In this document: piece by piece, positions 24,708-32,702 of the stretch | Layout of the letters: every line of letters starts with the position of its first letter | How positions within the stretch are numbered: position 1 is the first letter of the stretch | NCBI GenBank assembly: GCA_946480925.1 | Contig: CAMLLU010000050.1 | Coordinates: 1-41,322 of the forward strand | Reading direction: 5' to 3' | Source: an uncultured Rivibacter sp. | GTDB lineage: Bacteria > Pseudomonadota > Gammaproteobacteria > Burkholderiales > Burkholderiaceae | DNA length: 41,322 bases | Program-made: the position numbers and the translations under genes | Notes under the pieces: generated by a model | The model's database searches: none | What the model saw: the letters and a program-made list of their open reading frames with translations, nothing else | Told to the model about the DNA's origin: nothing

Positions 24708-26249
24708 ATGGCTGACAAGTTGATCATCTTCGACACCACCTTGCGCGATGGCGAGCAGTCTCCCGGCGCATCGATGACCAAGGAAGAAAAACTGCGCATT
24801 GCGCGCCAGCTCGAGCGCCTGCGTGTCGACATCATCGAAGCCGGTTTTGCTGCCTCGTCCAATGGCGACTTCGACGCAGTCAAGGCGATTGCCGACAGCA
24901 TCAAGGAGAGCACCGTCTGCTCACTGGCGCGTGCGAACGATCGCGACATCTCGCGCGCGGCCGAAGCCCTGAAGGGCGCGCGTTCCGCGCGCATCCACAC
25001 CTTCATCGCGACCAGTGCGCTGCACATGGAGAAGAAGCTGCGCATGACACCGGATCAGGTGCATGAACAGGCCAGGCTGGCGGTGCGGTTCGCACGCAAC
25101 CTCACGGGCGACGTGGAGTTCTCTCCGGAAGACGGCTACCGTTCCGACGTGGACTTTCTGTGCCGCGTACTTGAAGCGGTGATTGCTGAGGGCGCGACCA
25201 CGATCAACATCCCCGACACGGTGGGCTACGCGATCCCCGAGCTCTACGGCAACTTCATCAGGACGCTGCGCGAGCGCATCCCGAACTCCGACAAGGCCAT
25301 CTGGTCGGTGCACTGCCACAACGACCTCGGCATGGCAGTGGCGAATTCGCTGGCCGGTGTGAAGCTGGGCGGGGCGCGGCAGGTGGAATGCACCATCAAC
25401 GGCCTCGGCGAGCGCGCCGGCAACTGCTCTCTCGAAGAAGTGGTGATGGCTGTGAAGACACGTCGTGACTACTTCGGCCTCGACGTGGGCATCGACACCT
25501 CGCAGATCGTGGCGGCTTCGCGAATGGTCAGCCAGACCACGGGCTTCGTTGTGCAACCCAACAAAGCCGTGGTGGGAGCCAACGCGTTTGCACATGCCTC
25601 GGGCATCCACCAGGACGGTGTGCTGAAGGCGCGCGACACCTACGAGATCATGCGCGCCGAAGATGTGGGCTGGACGGCCAACAAGATCGTCCTGGGCAAG
25701 CTGTCGGGCCGCAACGCATTCAAGCAGCGCCTGCAGGAGCTCGGCATCGAGATGGAATCCGAGGCCGAGATCAACGCAGCGTTTGCGAAGTTCAAGGATC
25801 TGGCCGACCGCAAGAGCGAAATCTTCGACGAGGACATCATCGCGCTGGTGGGTGACGAAAGCGTCACGCCAACACACGAGCACTATCGGTTGCTCGATCT
25901 CGCGCAGCGCTCCGAAATGGGCGAGCGCCCGCACGCCAAGGTGGCGTTCGCCGCTGGAGACGTGGAGTACCACGCCGAAAGCGATGGCAACGGGCCGGTG
26001 GACGCGAGTCTCAAGGCAATCGAATCCAAGGTGGAAAGTGGCGCCGAAATGCTGCTTTATTCGGTCAATGCCATCACGTCGGGCAGCACAGAATCCCAGG
26101 GCGAGGTGACGATCCGACTGCAGCATGGCGGGAGGGTCGTCAACGGCGTCGGCGCCGATCCCGACATCGTCGTGGCTTCTGCCAAGGCGTATTTGGCGGC
26201 ACTGAACAAGCTGCACAGCAAAAACGACCGCGTAGCCGCTCAGGGGTGA
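24708..26249 (+). CDS. leuA: 2-isopropylmalate synthase
   Basis: 513 aa; condenses acetyl-CoA with 2-oxoisovalerate, the first committed step to leucine. The TIM-barrel catalytic domain begins at [16 protein letters not shown] (D10 and R13 in the active site), with metal-binding histidines H202 and H204 in [18 protein letters not shown] and [14 protein letters not shown]; the linker and C-terminal LeuA allosteric domain (about 375-505) are present, so leucine feedback inhibition is expected. Start ATG 24708 with GGAG upstream; a GTG at 24696 is not needed. Probably co-transcribed with pssA. Confidence 0.96.
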   Translation: MADKLIIFDTTLRDGEQSPGASMTKEEKLRIARQLERLRVDIIEAGFAASSNGDFDAVKAIADSIKESTVCSLARANDRDISRAAEALKGARSARIHTFIATSALHMEKKLRMTPDQVHEQARLAVRFARNLTGDVEFSPEDGYRSDVDFLCRVLEAVIAEGATTINIPDTVGYAIPELYGNFIRTLRERIPNSDKAIWSVHCHNDLGMAVANSLAGVKLGGARQVECTINGLGERAGNCSLEEVVMAVKTRRDYFGLDVGIDTSQIVAASRMVSQTTGFVVQPNKAVVGANAFAHASGIHQDGVLKARDTYEIMRAEDVGWTANKIVLGKLSGRNAFKQRLQELGIEMESEAEINAAFAKFKDLADRKSEIFDEDIIALVGDESVTPTHEHYRLLDLAQRSEMGERPHAKVAFAAGDVEYHAESDGNGPVDASLKAIESKVESGAEMLLYSVNAITSGSTESQGEVTIRLQHGGRVVNGVGADPDIVVASAKAYLAALNKLHSKNDRVAAQG

Positions 26250-26365
26250 TCCTGAGCCAAAAAGTTCTCGTATCAGGGCACTTGAGAAAAAGCGCGTAAG
26301 TTTTTGAATTGCATGCTTTTTTTCTTTCACCTACACTCGGCTCGCCGAGCGCAGGAGAGTGCCCA

Positions 26366-27409
26366 GTGTTGTTGTCCCGTTTCAAATTCCTGACTCAATC
26401 GTTACTGGTCGTAGGGCTGGTGGGTGGAATGTTGCTGTCCGCCGGCTCCAGCGTCGAAGCTGCGACGAAATCCAAGCGGGTGACCGCTACCAAGTCGACC
26501 GCCAAGGTCAAGGCAGGCCGTGTCGCCAAACGCGGCGTCGCCGCACCCACCCGCGTGGTGGCGCGCGTTGAACCTGCACGGCCCTCGTTTGGCCAGATCT
26601 CTGGCCTGCACAACACCGACGATGCCCTGGCGCTGAAGTCGAGCGTCGCTCTGGTGATGGACCAGGACACCAACGAGGTCCTTTTCAGCAAGAACTCGGG
26701 TGCGGTGCTGCCGATCGCTTCTCTCACCAAGCTGATGACTGCGCTGGTGGTGGTCGAGGCACGTCAGCCGCTGGACGAGATCCTGACGGTCACCGAAGAA
26801 GACATCGATCTCGAAAAGGGTAGCCATTCGCGCTTGGCCGTGGGCACGCAGCTCACCCGCGAAGAGATGCTGCATCTGGCGCTGATGTCTTCGGAAAACC
26901 GGGCAGCCAATGCGCTGGGGCGGCACTATCCCGGCGGCTTGCGCAGCTTTGTCATCGCGATGAACCACAAGGCGGTAGAGCTCGGCATGGCCGATACCCG
27001 CTATGTCGAGCCCACGGGTCTGTCGAGCCGCAACCAGTCGAGCGCACGAGATCTCGCCACGTTGGTGGATGCTGCCTACCAGCACCCGCTGATCCGCGAG
27101 CTTTCCACGTCACAGGAATACCAAGTCGTCGTGGGCCGCCGTCAGCTGCAATATCGCAACACGAACGGCTTGGTGCGCAACCCGACCTGGGAGATCGGCC
27201 TGCAGAAGACCGGGTACATCTCCGAAGCGGGGCGTTGCTTGGTCATGCAAGCCAGGCTGGCCGGCCGCAAGCTGATCATGGTGTTCCTGGATTCCGCCGG
27301 AAAGTATTCGCGGATCGGCGATGCCGAGCGGGTGCGCCGCTGGATCGAGACATCGACGCCCATGCAGCCGCAGCCCGCCGTGGCAACTACGCCTCGCGTA
27401 ACTTCGTGA
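26366..27409 (+). CDS. pbpG: D-alanyl-D-alanine endopeptidase (PBP7 type)
   Basis: 347 aa periplasmic serine peptidase (family S11) that cuts D-Ala-mDAP cross-links in peptidoglycan. Starts at GTG 26366, with AGGAGA 7 bp upstream. A signal sequence (about 8-32) is followed by a Lys/Val/Ala-rich basic stretch (about 33-70) that may bind the wall. Active-site motifs: SLTK (119-122), SEN (176-178), KTG (281-283). It has no C-terminal amphipathic anchor, as expected for PBP7. Stands alone after leuA and is followed by a terminator. Confidence 0.92.
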   Translation: MLLSRFKFLTQSLLVVGLVGGMLLSAGSSVEAATKSKRVTATKSTAKVKAGRVAKRGVAAPTRVVARVEPARPSFGQISGLHNTDDALALKSSVALVMDQDTNEVLFSKNSGAVLPIASLTKLMTALVVVEARQPLDEILTVTEEDIDLEKGSHSRLAVGTQLTREEMLHLALMSSENRAANALGRHYPGGLRSFVIAMNHKAVELGMADTRYVEPTGLSSRNQSSARDLATLVDAAYQHPLIRELSTSQEYQVVVGRRQLQYRNTNGLVRNPTWEIGLQKTGYISEAGRCLVMQARLAGRKLIMVFLDSAGKYSRIGDAERVRRWIETSTPMQPQPAVATTPRVTS

Positions 27410-27463
27410 ACCAAGGCATCTGCACGGCGTCGTTGGTCGAGACGTAGACACCACACAAAACAG

Positions 27464-27491
27464 AAGGCCTGGAGCAAAAACTCCAGGCCTT
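27464..27491. terminator. Bidirectional terminator between pbpG and the IclR gene
   Basis: A perfect 11-bp stem AAGGCCTGGAG / CTCCAGGCCTT with loop CAAAAA. On the plus strand TTGTGCTT follows; on the minus strand the loop and flank give TTTTT and CTGTTTTG. It lies between the two convergent gene ends. Confidence 0.85.
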
Positions 27492-27510
27492 TGTGCTTCT
27501 GAGGTCAGGC

Positions 27511-28287
27511 TTAGCGGGCTTGGCCGCGATGTCCCAGCGCCGCTGAGATCTGCAGGGCCGTGGCCCTCAGGCGCTCCATCCAGGCCTCTTCCAGCCGGTC
27601 AGCCGGGGCCGAGATCGACAAGCCCGCGACCAACTTGTCCTGGTCGTCGTAAATGCCGGCCGCCATGCAGCGCACGCCGAGTTCCAGCTCCTCGTTGTCA
27701 CGCGCGGTGCCGCTTTGCAGCACGCGCGAAAGCTCCCTTTCGAGCGCTGGGAGGTCGGTGATGCTATTGCGGGTGTGGCCTGCAAGGCCGGTCCGGGTGG
27801 CGTAGGCGCGTACGCGCGGGCTGTCGTCATGAGCCAGAAACAGCTTGCCCACTGAAGTGAGGTGCAGCGGTGCGCGGCCGCCGACGGCGCGTACCACCTG
27901 CATGCCGGAGCGCTCGCTGTAGGTGCGTTCGATATAGACGATCTCATCGCCTTGACGCACCGACAGATTGACTGGCTGGTGAGTGAGCTTGTGCAACTCG
28001 CGCATGGGGCCGAGCGCTGCGTCGCGCACGTCGAGCCGCGCTTTCACCAGGTTGCCGAGCTCGAGCAGGCGCATGCCGAGCCGGTAGCTGCCAGCTTCGG
28101 GGCGATCGACATAGCGGCCGATTGCCAAGTCGTTGAGGATGCGGTGCGCGGTCGACGGGTGAAGCCCGGTTTGCTCACTGATTTCCTTGAGCGACACGGG
28201 GTCCGGGTGGCTTGCCAGCACGTCCAGCAACGCAAACATGCGTTCCATTACCTGGATCGTGGGCGTCTGATCCTCGATCTTTTTCAT
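27511..28287 (-). CDS. IclR-family transcriptional regulator
   Basis: 258 aa. The N-terminal winged helix-turn-helix (about 10-70; VMERMFALLDVLASHPDPVS; LKEISEQTGLHPSTAHRILN) is followed by the IclR effector-binding domain (about 85-250; GRAPLHLTSVGKLFLAHD; ELELGVRCMAAGIYDDQ). Such regulators usually control catabolism of a small acid or aromatic and often repress their own gene. No catabolic operon is adjacent: the next gene upstream on the same strand is hpnE, 68 bp away. The target is therefore unknown. Confidence 0.93.
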   Translation of the reverse strand: MKKIEDQTPTIQVMERMFALLDVLASHPDPVSLKEISEQTGLHPSTAHRILNDLAIGRYVDRPEAGSYRLGMRLLELGNLVKARLDVRDAALGPMRELHKLTHQPVNLSVRQGDEIVYIERTYSERSGMQVVRAVGGRAPLHLTSVGKLFLAHDDSPRVRAYATRTGLAGHTRNSITDLPALERELSRVLQSGTARDNEELELGVRCMAAGIYDDQDKLVAGLSISAPADRLEEAWMERLRATALQISAALGHRGQAR

Positions 28288-28306
28288 CCGAGGAATTTTC
28301 TCTTAG

Positions 28307-28330
28307 TTCCGCACAATTTTGTATGGCGAA
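28307..28330. promoter_or_regulatory. Candidate operator upstream of the IclR-family gene
   Basis: An imperfect palindrome running from TTCCGC to GGCGAA, with ACAA...TTGT-like inner arms and an A/T centre, 20-43 bp before the start codon. Autoregulatory sites of IclR-type proteins have this general form. Several positions mismatch, so this is a suggestion. Confidence 0.3.
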
Positions 28331-28355
28331 AATCGCACTCACCAAATGGTTTCGT

Positions 28356-29660
28356 TCAGTGCAATTCCGACAACCGGCGTGCGGCCTCGACGCCAGATCG
28401 CACGGCGCCTTCCAGGGTGGCGGGGTAGGGGCCGTTCACATAGTCGCCTGCGGCCCATAGGTTCTGGGCGATGTGCGCTGCGGGGCGATGCAAATTCGGC
28501 GTGCACAGAAAGGTCGCTCGCTTTTCGCACAAGGTGCGCAATACCCGCAGCTCGCTCTTGAGCTGGGGCGCGAGTTCCTCTGTGAGCTGGTCGCGCACAC
28601 GTTCGGCGGTGGCGTCCAGTCCTTGTGCAACGCAGTCGCGAGCACCACTGATGACCGCAGCCAGCACCCCGGCTGCTTGCGCATTACTTCGAAGTTGGCC
28701 CAGGTCGAACACATATTGGGCAGGTTCCTGGCGCAATGCCAGCATCGGCCCTGGCAACCGCGTGTCCGGTGATGCGAGCACGACAGTGACGATCGGCTCG
28801 TAACAGAGCGCCCGGGCCTGCTCGGCCCAGACGGGCGCCTCCGGTTGCGCGAGGCGGGCCGCCTCGACCGCGCTGCAGGCCAGGATCACAGCCTCGAAAC
28901 TTTCGTCGTCCACTTGCCAACGTCCGCTCCGCGGCTCAAGGGTACCGACGCGCGCGCCGTTCACGACGCGCACTCCACACTCCAGCAACCAGTCATGGGC
29001 CTTGTCGGGCCAAAGGCTGCTGAGGTCCACACGCGGCAGCAGCAGGTCGGCAGCCCCAGGGCCGGCGAACAAGGCATCGCGCAGTACGCGTAGGAAGACC
29101 GCTGCGCTGGCCTGTTCGGCCGGGGTGTTGAGTGCGGCCACGCACAGCGGAGCCAGCAACTCGTTGCGCAGGCGACGCGGCAGCCCGACGATGAGCTGGG
29201 CGACTGAAAGCGACGGGTCACAGCGGAAGCCGCGAAGCAGCCAACCCGTCGCGGCGCGTAGCAGTGCGAGGCGCTCGCCAAGGCTCCAGCTGCGGGCTGC
29301 CAGCACGCCGCGCGCGAAAGCAGGTAGGGCGGGGCCAGGCGGCAGGCTCAGGCCGCTGCCGTTACTGAAACGCAAGGTGAGAGGGCGGCGGTCGAATGCG
29401 GTTTCAACATCGACGCCGACCTTGCGCATCAATCTCAGGCTTTCGCTGTAGGCGCCTATCAGGATGTGCTGGCCGTTGTCCAGTATCAAGCCGGTCGGGT
29501 CGTGCGGCCCTGCCGGCACCCGACGGGCGCGGCCGCCCAGCTGTGGCGCCATTTCGAACAGCGTGACGGAGTGTCCCGCCTCTGCGGCCTCGACGGCAGC
29601 AGCCAAGCCTGCCCAGCCACCGCCTACCACGCACAGCCGACGCGTAACCTTGTCTGCCAC
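28356..29660 (-). CDS. hpnE: Squalene-forming FAD-dependent oxidoreductase HpnE
   Basis: 434 aa flavoprotein that reduces hydroxysqualene to squalene. The FAD-binding dinucleotide fold is at the N-terminus (LCVVGGGWAGLAAAVEAAEA, then GHSVTLFE; GGRAR follows at 42-46), and the C-terminal FAD motif is near LWAAGDYVNGPYPATLEGAV. Family proteins begin just before VVGGGWAG, so GTG 29660 is chosen; it overlaps the hpnD stop as TAGTG. ATG 29696 inside hpnD is the alternative. Third gene of hpnC-hpnD-hpnE. Confidence 0.93.
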   Translation of the reverse strand: MADKVTRRLCVVGGGWAGLAAAVEAAEAGHSVTLFEMAPQLGGRARRVPAGPHDPTGLILDNGQHILIGAYSESLRLMRKVGVDVETAFDRRPLTLRFSNGSGLSLPPGPALPAFARGVLAARSWSLGERLALLRAATGWLLRGFRCDPSLSVAQLIVGLPRRLRNELLAPLCVAALNTPAEQASAAVFLRVLRDALFAGPGAADLLLPRVDLSSLWPDKAHDWLLECGVRVVNGARVGTLEPRSGRWQVDDESFEAVILACSAVEAARLAQPEAPVWAEQARALCYEPIVTVVLASPDTRLPGPMLALRQEPAQYVFDLGQLRSNAQAAGVLAAVISGARDCVAQGLDATAERVRDQLTEELAPQLKSELRVLRTLCEKRATFLCTPNLHRPAAHIAQNLWAAGDYVNGPYPATLEGAVRSGVEAARRLSELH

Positions 29661-30508
29661 TAGCGTTCGCGCCAGTTCGTGCGCCACGCCAGCCATAGCT
29701 TGCGCAGCGGCGTGAGGCTCACGCGCTGGTGCAGCACCTGGAAGCCGCCGGCTTCGATTTCGCGAAGCAACGTTCGGTAGATCTCGGCCATCATGAGCCC
29801 AGGACGTTGCGCGCGCCGGTCTGCATCGGGCAACAGCGCAAAGGCTTCGTCGTACAAGCGGTGTGCACGTTCCGCCTGGAAGCGCATCAAGGCCGTGAAG
29901 CGGTCGCTGTAACCCCATGGCGGCTCGCGCTTGAGCAGCTCATGGGCCTTCACGTCGAACTGCTGCAACTCGTTCACAGGCAGGTAGATGCGCCCGCGCC
30001 GTGCGTCCTCGCCGACGTCGCGAATGATGTTGGTGAGCTGGAACGCCAGGCCCAGCGTGTGGGCATAGCGCACGGTCTGCTCGGAAGTGCGGCCGAAGAT
30101 GCCCGAAGCCACTTCGCCGACCACGCCGGCGACGAGGTGGCAATAGCGTGCGAGGCCGGGGTAATCCAGGTAGCGGCTTTGTTGCAGGTCCATCTCGCAG
30201 CCGTCGATCACCGCATTGAGATGTGCTGGCTCGATGGCGTAGTCGCGCACGTGAGGCATCAGTGCTTGTGTGACCGGGTGAGCGGGCTGGCCGGCAAAGG
30301 CCTGCCCCACTTCCTTGCGCCACCACGCGAGTTTGGCGGCGGCCACGCCGGGGTCGTGCACTTCGTCCACCACGTCGTCCACCTCGCGGCAGAACGCGTA
30401 GAACGCCGTGATGGCCGCACGGCGCGGCGGTGGGAGGAAAAGGAAGGCGTAGTAGAACGACGAGCCGCTGGCGGCGGCCTTGTCCTGTACGTACTGTTGC
30501 GGCGTCAT
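29660..30508 (-). CDS. hpnD: Presqualene diphosphate synthase HpnD
   Basis: 282 aa trans-isoprenyl diphosphate synthase of the squalene/phytoene synthase family. It joins two farnesyl diphosphates into presqualene diphosphate. The aspartate motifs are DDVVDE (44-49, in CREVDDVVDEVHDPG) and DVGED (164-168, in FQLTNIIRDVGEDARRGRIY). Start at ATG 30508, because family proteins begin MTPxQY; upstream ATGs at 30538 and inside hpnC lack support. None has a good ribosome-binding site; the gene lies 50 bp after hpnC, and coupling is possible. Confidence 0.94.
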   Translation of the reverse strand: MTPQQYVQDKAAASGSSFYYAFLFLPPPRRAAITAFYAFCREVDDVVDEVHDPGVAAAKLAWWRKEVGQAFAGQPAHPVTQALMPHVRDYAIEPAHLNAVIDGCEMDLQQSRYLDYPGLARYCHLVAGVVGEVASGIFGRTSEQTVRYAHTLGLAFQLTNIIRDVGEDARRGRIYLPVNELQQFDVKAHELLKREPPWGYSDRFTALMRFQAERAHRLYDEAFALLPDADRRAQRPGLMMAEIYRTLLREIEAGGFQVLHQRVSLTPLRKLWLAWRTNWRER

Positions 30509-30558
30509 GAGTGGGAAGACCAGATCGGCGGCGCGCATTCTGGCATCAAGCTTCGTGC

Positions 30559-31377
30559 CTACATGCGACATGCCCGCGACAGCATCGGCAGCGCGTCCCA
30601 CCAGCGAAGGCGCGGGCGCCGGGTGAGCGTTGCCTGGTTCATGGCGGCAATCTTGTCGAGGATGCGCAAGCCGCCTTGCACCACGAGCCGCAGTTCCCAG
30701 CCGGCACGGCCCTGCAGGCGGTGTACCAGCGGGGCGCCTTCTTGCATCAGGCAACCTGCCCATTCCGACACGTCGGCCACGAGGGCGCGCGCCGCAGGGC
30801 TGTCCTGCCTCTGCATCAACGCTTCCGGCACTGCGCCAAAGCGTTCGCAATCGGCCAGCGGCAAGTACAGCCGCTCGCGCGGCAGGTCGATGCTCAGGTC
30901 CTGCCAGAAATTTATGAGCTGCAAAGCGGTGCAGATGGCGTCCGACTGGTGCAACGACTTTGCATCGTTGATCGCGTACAGGTGTAACAGCAACCGTCCT
31001 ACCGGGTTGGCCGAACGCCGGCAGTAGTCGAGCAGCTCGTTGCGATCCACGTAGTGGTGCTTGGTCACGTCCTGCTCGAAGGCGCTGAGCAGGTCTTCCA
31101 GCAACGTCAGCGGCAAGGCATGTGTCCGGATCGTCTCGCGCAGCGGCTCGAACACGTGCCGCCAGCGGTTGGAAAGCGATGCGCCAGCTACTGCGGCACG
31201 AAGGTCTGCTCGATAAGCCGCCAGGTGCTGCAGCCGCTGTGCGGCCGGCGCGTCGCCCTCATCGGCGATGTCGTCGGCTGTGCGGGCGTACCAGTAGATC
31301 GACGCAATGGCCGGGCGCAGTCGTGGCGGGCAGAGGATGGAGGCGACCGGGAAGTTTTCGTAGTGATCGACGGACAT
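30559..31377 (-). CDS. hpnC: Hydroxysqualene synthase HpnC
   Basis: 272 aa squalene/phytoene synthase-family protein that converts presqualene diphosphate to hydroxysqualene. It begins with the typical MSVDHYENFPVASIL; the first aspartate motif is DDIADEGD (35-42) and the second region reads LINFWQDLSIDLPRERLYLP. ATG 31377 fits the family start; a GTG at 31425 would extend into the efflux promoter region and is less likely. First of the three squalene genes, divergent from the RND efflux operon. Confidence 0.94.
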   Translation of the reverse strand: MSVDHYENFPVASILCPPRLRPAIASIYWYARTADDIADEGDAPAAQRLQHLAAYRADLRAAVAGASLSNRWRHVFEPLRETIRTHALPLTLLEDLLSAFEQDVTKHHYVDRNELLDYCRRSANPVGRLLLHLYAINDAKSLHQSDAICTALQLINFWQDLSIDLPRERLYLPLADCERFGAVPEALMQRQDSPAARALVADVSEWAGCLMQEGAPLVHRLQGRAGWELRLVVQGGLRILDKIAAMNQATLTRRPRLRWWDALPMLSRACRM

Positions 31378-31418
31378 GAGCAGCGTGCAGTTCGGCGCGG
31401 ATTGTCCACGGCCGGTGT

Positions 31419-31447
31419 TTGACACCGTCCTGACCCGTGCATATATT
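31419..31447 (+). promoter_or_regulatory. Near-consensus sigma-70 promoter of the RND efflux operon
   Basis: The -35 box TTGACA (31419-31424) and -10 box TATATT (31442-31447) are separated by exactly 17 bp. Transcription would start near 31454, about 86 nt before the adaptor start codon. This is the best sigma-70 match in the window. Confidence 0.8.
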
Positions 31448-31461
31448 ACTGACCGGTCAGT
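31448..31461. promoter_or_regulatory. Perfect 14-bp palindrome, TetR-type operator over the efflux promoter start
   Basis: ACTGACCGGTCAGT is its own reverse complement. It begins at the base after the -10 box and covers the expected transcription start, so a bound repressor would block initiation. GACCGGTC-centred palindromes are typical of TetR/AcrR-type repressors of RND pumps. A further CAGT...ACTG pair overlaps its right side (31458-31470). No tetR-like gene is present in the window. Confidence 0.75.
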
Positions 31462-31539
31462 CAGTTACTGGCTGGCCTGCCGCATCGACCAACGCCCGGC
31501 TCCACCATCGCCGGCACGAGAGAGCCCGAGGAAACCTTC

Positions 31540-32679
31540 ATGCGCCCCATCCCGCCACTGCGCCCGCTTTCTTCACACGTGGGCCTTACCGCCCTCGTTG
31601 TTGCCACCGTCGTTCTGGCGGCTTGCTCCAGAAATGAAGCTGCGCCGGAACCTGTTCGCGCAGTGCGCACCATGGTCGTCGGCAGCGACACAGCGGGCGC
31701 CACGCTTGAATATGCGGCCGAGGTGAAGGCGCGCACCGAATCTCGCCTCGGCTTTCGCGTGGGTGGCAAGCTCGTACGACGCGGCGCCGATCTTGGCGAT
31801 GCGGTGAAGTCCGGGCAAGTGCTGGCGCAACTCGATCCGCAGGATTTGCGTCTCGGACAGGACGCCGCGCGCGCGAGCCTTGCAGCTGCGCAAGCCAACC
31901 ATGAGCAGGCGCTTGCGGATTTCAAGCGTTTCAAGGAACTGCGCGAGCAGGGATTCATCAGCTCTGCGGAGCTGGAGCGTCGCGAAACAACGCTGAAGGC
32001 TGCCAAGGCCACGCTGGATCAGGCACAGGCACAGGCGAGCGTGCAAGGCAACCAGACGGCTTACTCCGCACTGGTGGCAGACGCTTCCGGCGTGATCACC
32101 GGCGTGGAGGCCGAACCCGGCCAAGTGGTCGCTGCGGGCACGCCGGTGCTGCGGCTGGCGCACGACGGCCCACGCGACGTGGTGTTTTCGGTGCCTGAAG
32201 ACAAGGTGCAACTGGTGCGCGGCCTGGAAGGCCAGGCGGGCGCGCTGAAGGTGAAGCTGTGGGGGAGCAACGAGCAATGGCCTGCTTCGGTGCGTGAAGT
32301 GGCAGCCGCGGCCGACCCGGTGACGCGTACCTTCCTGGTCAAGGCCGACGTCGGCCGCGCCGCAGTGAAGCTGGGCCAGACCGCCAGCGTGGCGCTCGAT
32401 CTGCCCAAGACCAACGGTGTGACCAAGCTGCCGCTGGCCGCGCTGATGGAATACGAGGGCAAGACCGCCGTTTGGTTGCTGGACAAAGAAACCATGACGG
32501 TCAAGCCGCAGGTGGTGCAGGTGGCCGGCGCTGAGGTCAACAGCGCCGTCATCGCCTCGGGTCTGAAGCCCGGCCAGGTGGTGGTAACGGCCGGCGTGCA
32601 CGTGCTGACGCCGGGCCAGAAGGTCAAGCTCTATGGCACTGCTGGGGCCACGCCTGTGGCTGCCGCGGCATCGCGTTGA
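31540..32679 (+). CDS. RND efflux periplasmic adaptor lipoprotein
   Basis: 379 aa membrane-fusion protein (AcrA/HlyD family) linking the inner-membrane pump to an outer-membrane channel. The signal peptide ends in a lipobox LAAC (Cys29). Then the first half of the lipoyl domain (FRVGGKLVRRGADLGDAVKS), a coiled-coil hairpin (about 105-170; ARASLAAAQANHEQALADFK, RETTLKAAKATLDQAQAQAS), and the second lipoyl half (ASGVITGVEAEPGQVVAAG). A beta-barrel and membrane-proximal domain follow. GAGGAAA lies 5 bp before the ATG. It overlaps or nearly abuts the pump gene and shares the promoter at 31419. Confidence 0.93.
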   Translation: MRPIPPLRPLSSHVGLTALVVATVVLAACSRNEAAPEPVRAVRTMVVGSDTAGATLEYAAEVKARTESRLGFRVGGKLVRRGADLGDAVKSGQVLAQLDPQDLRLGQDAARASLAAAQANHEQALADFKRFKELREQGFISSAELERRETTLKAAKATLDQAQAQASVQGNQTAYSALVADASGVITGVEAEPGQVVAAGTPVLRLAHDGPRDVVFSVPEDKVQLVRGLEGQAGALKVKLWGSNEQWPASVREVAAAADPVTRTFLVKADVGRAAVKLGQTASVALDLPKTNGVTKLPLAALMEYEGKTAVWLLDKETMTVKPQVVQVAGAEVNSAVIASGLKPGQVVVTAGVHVLTPGQKVKLYGTAGATPVAAAASR

Positions 32680-32702
32680 GTTTCTTGCAGGAAAGGCATC
32701 TC

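Noticed and set aside
31378..31425. GTG at 31425 as the hpnC start
   Set aside because: It would add 16 residues without family similarity and place the start against the efflux promoter -35 box; ATG 31377 gives the standard MSVDHYENFP start.
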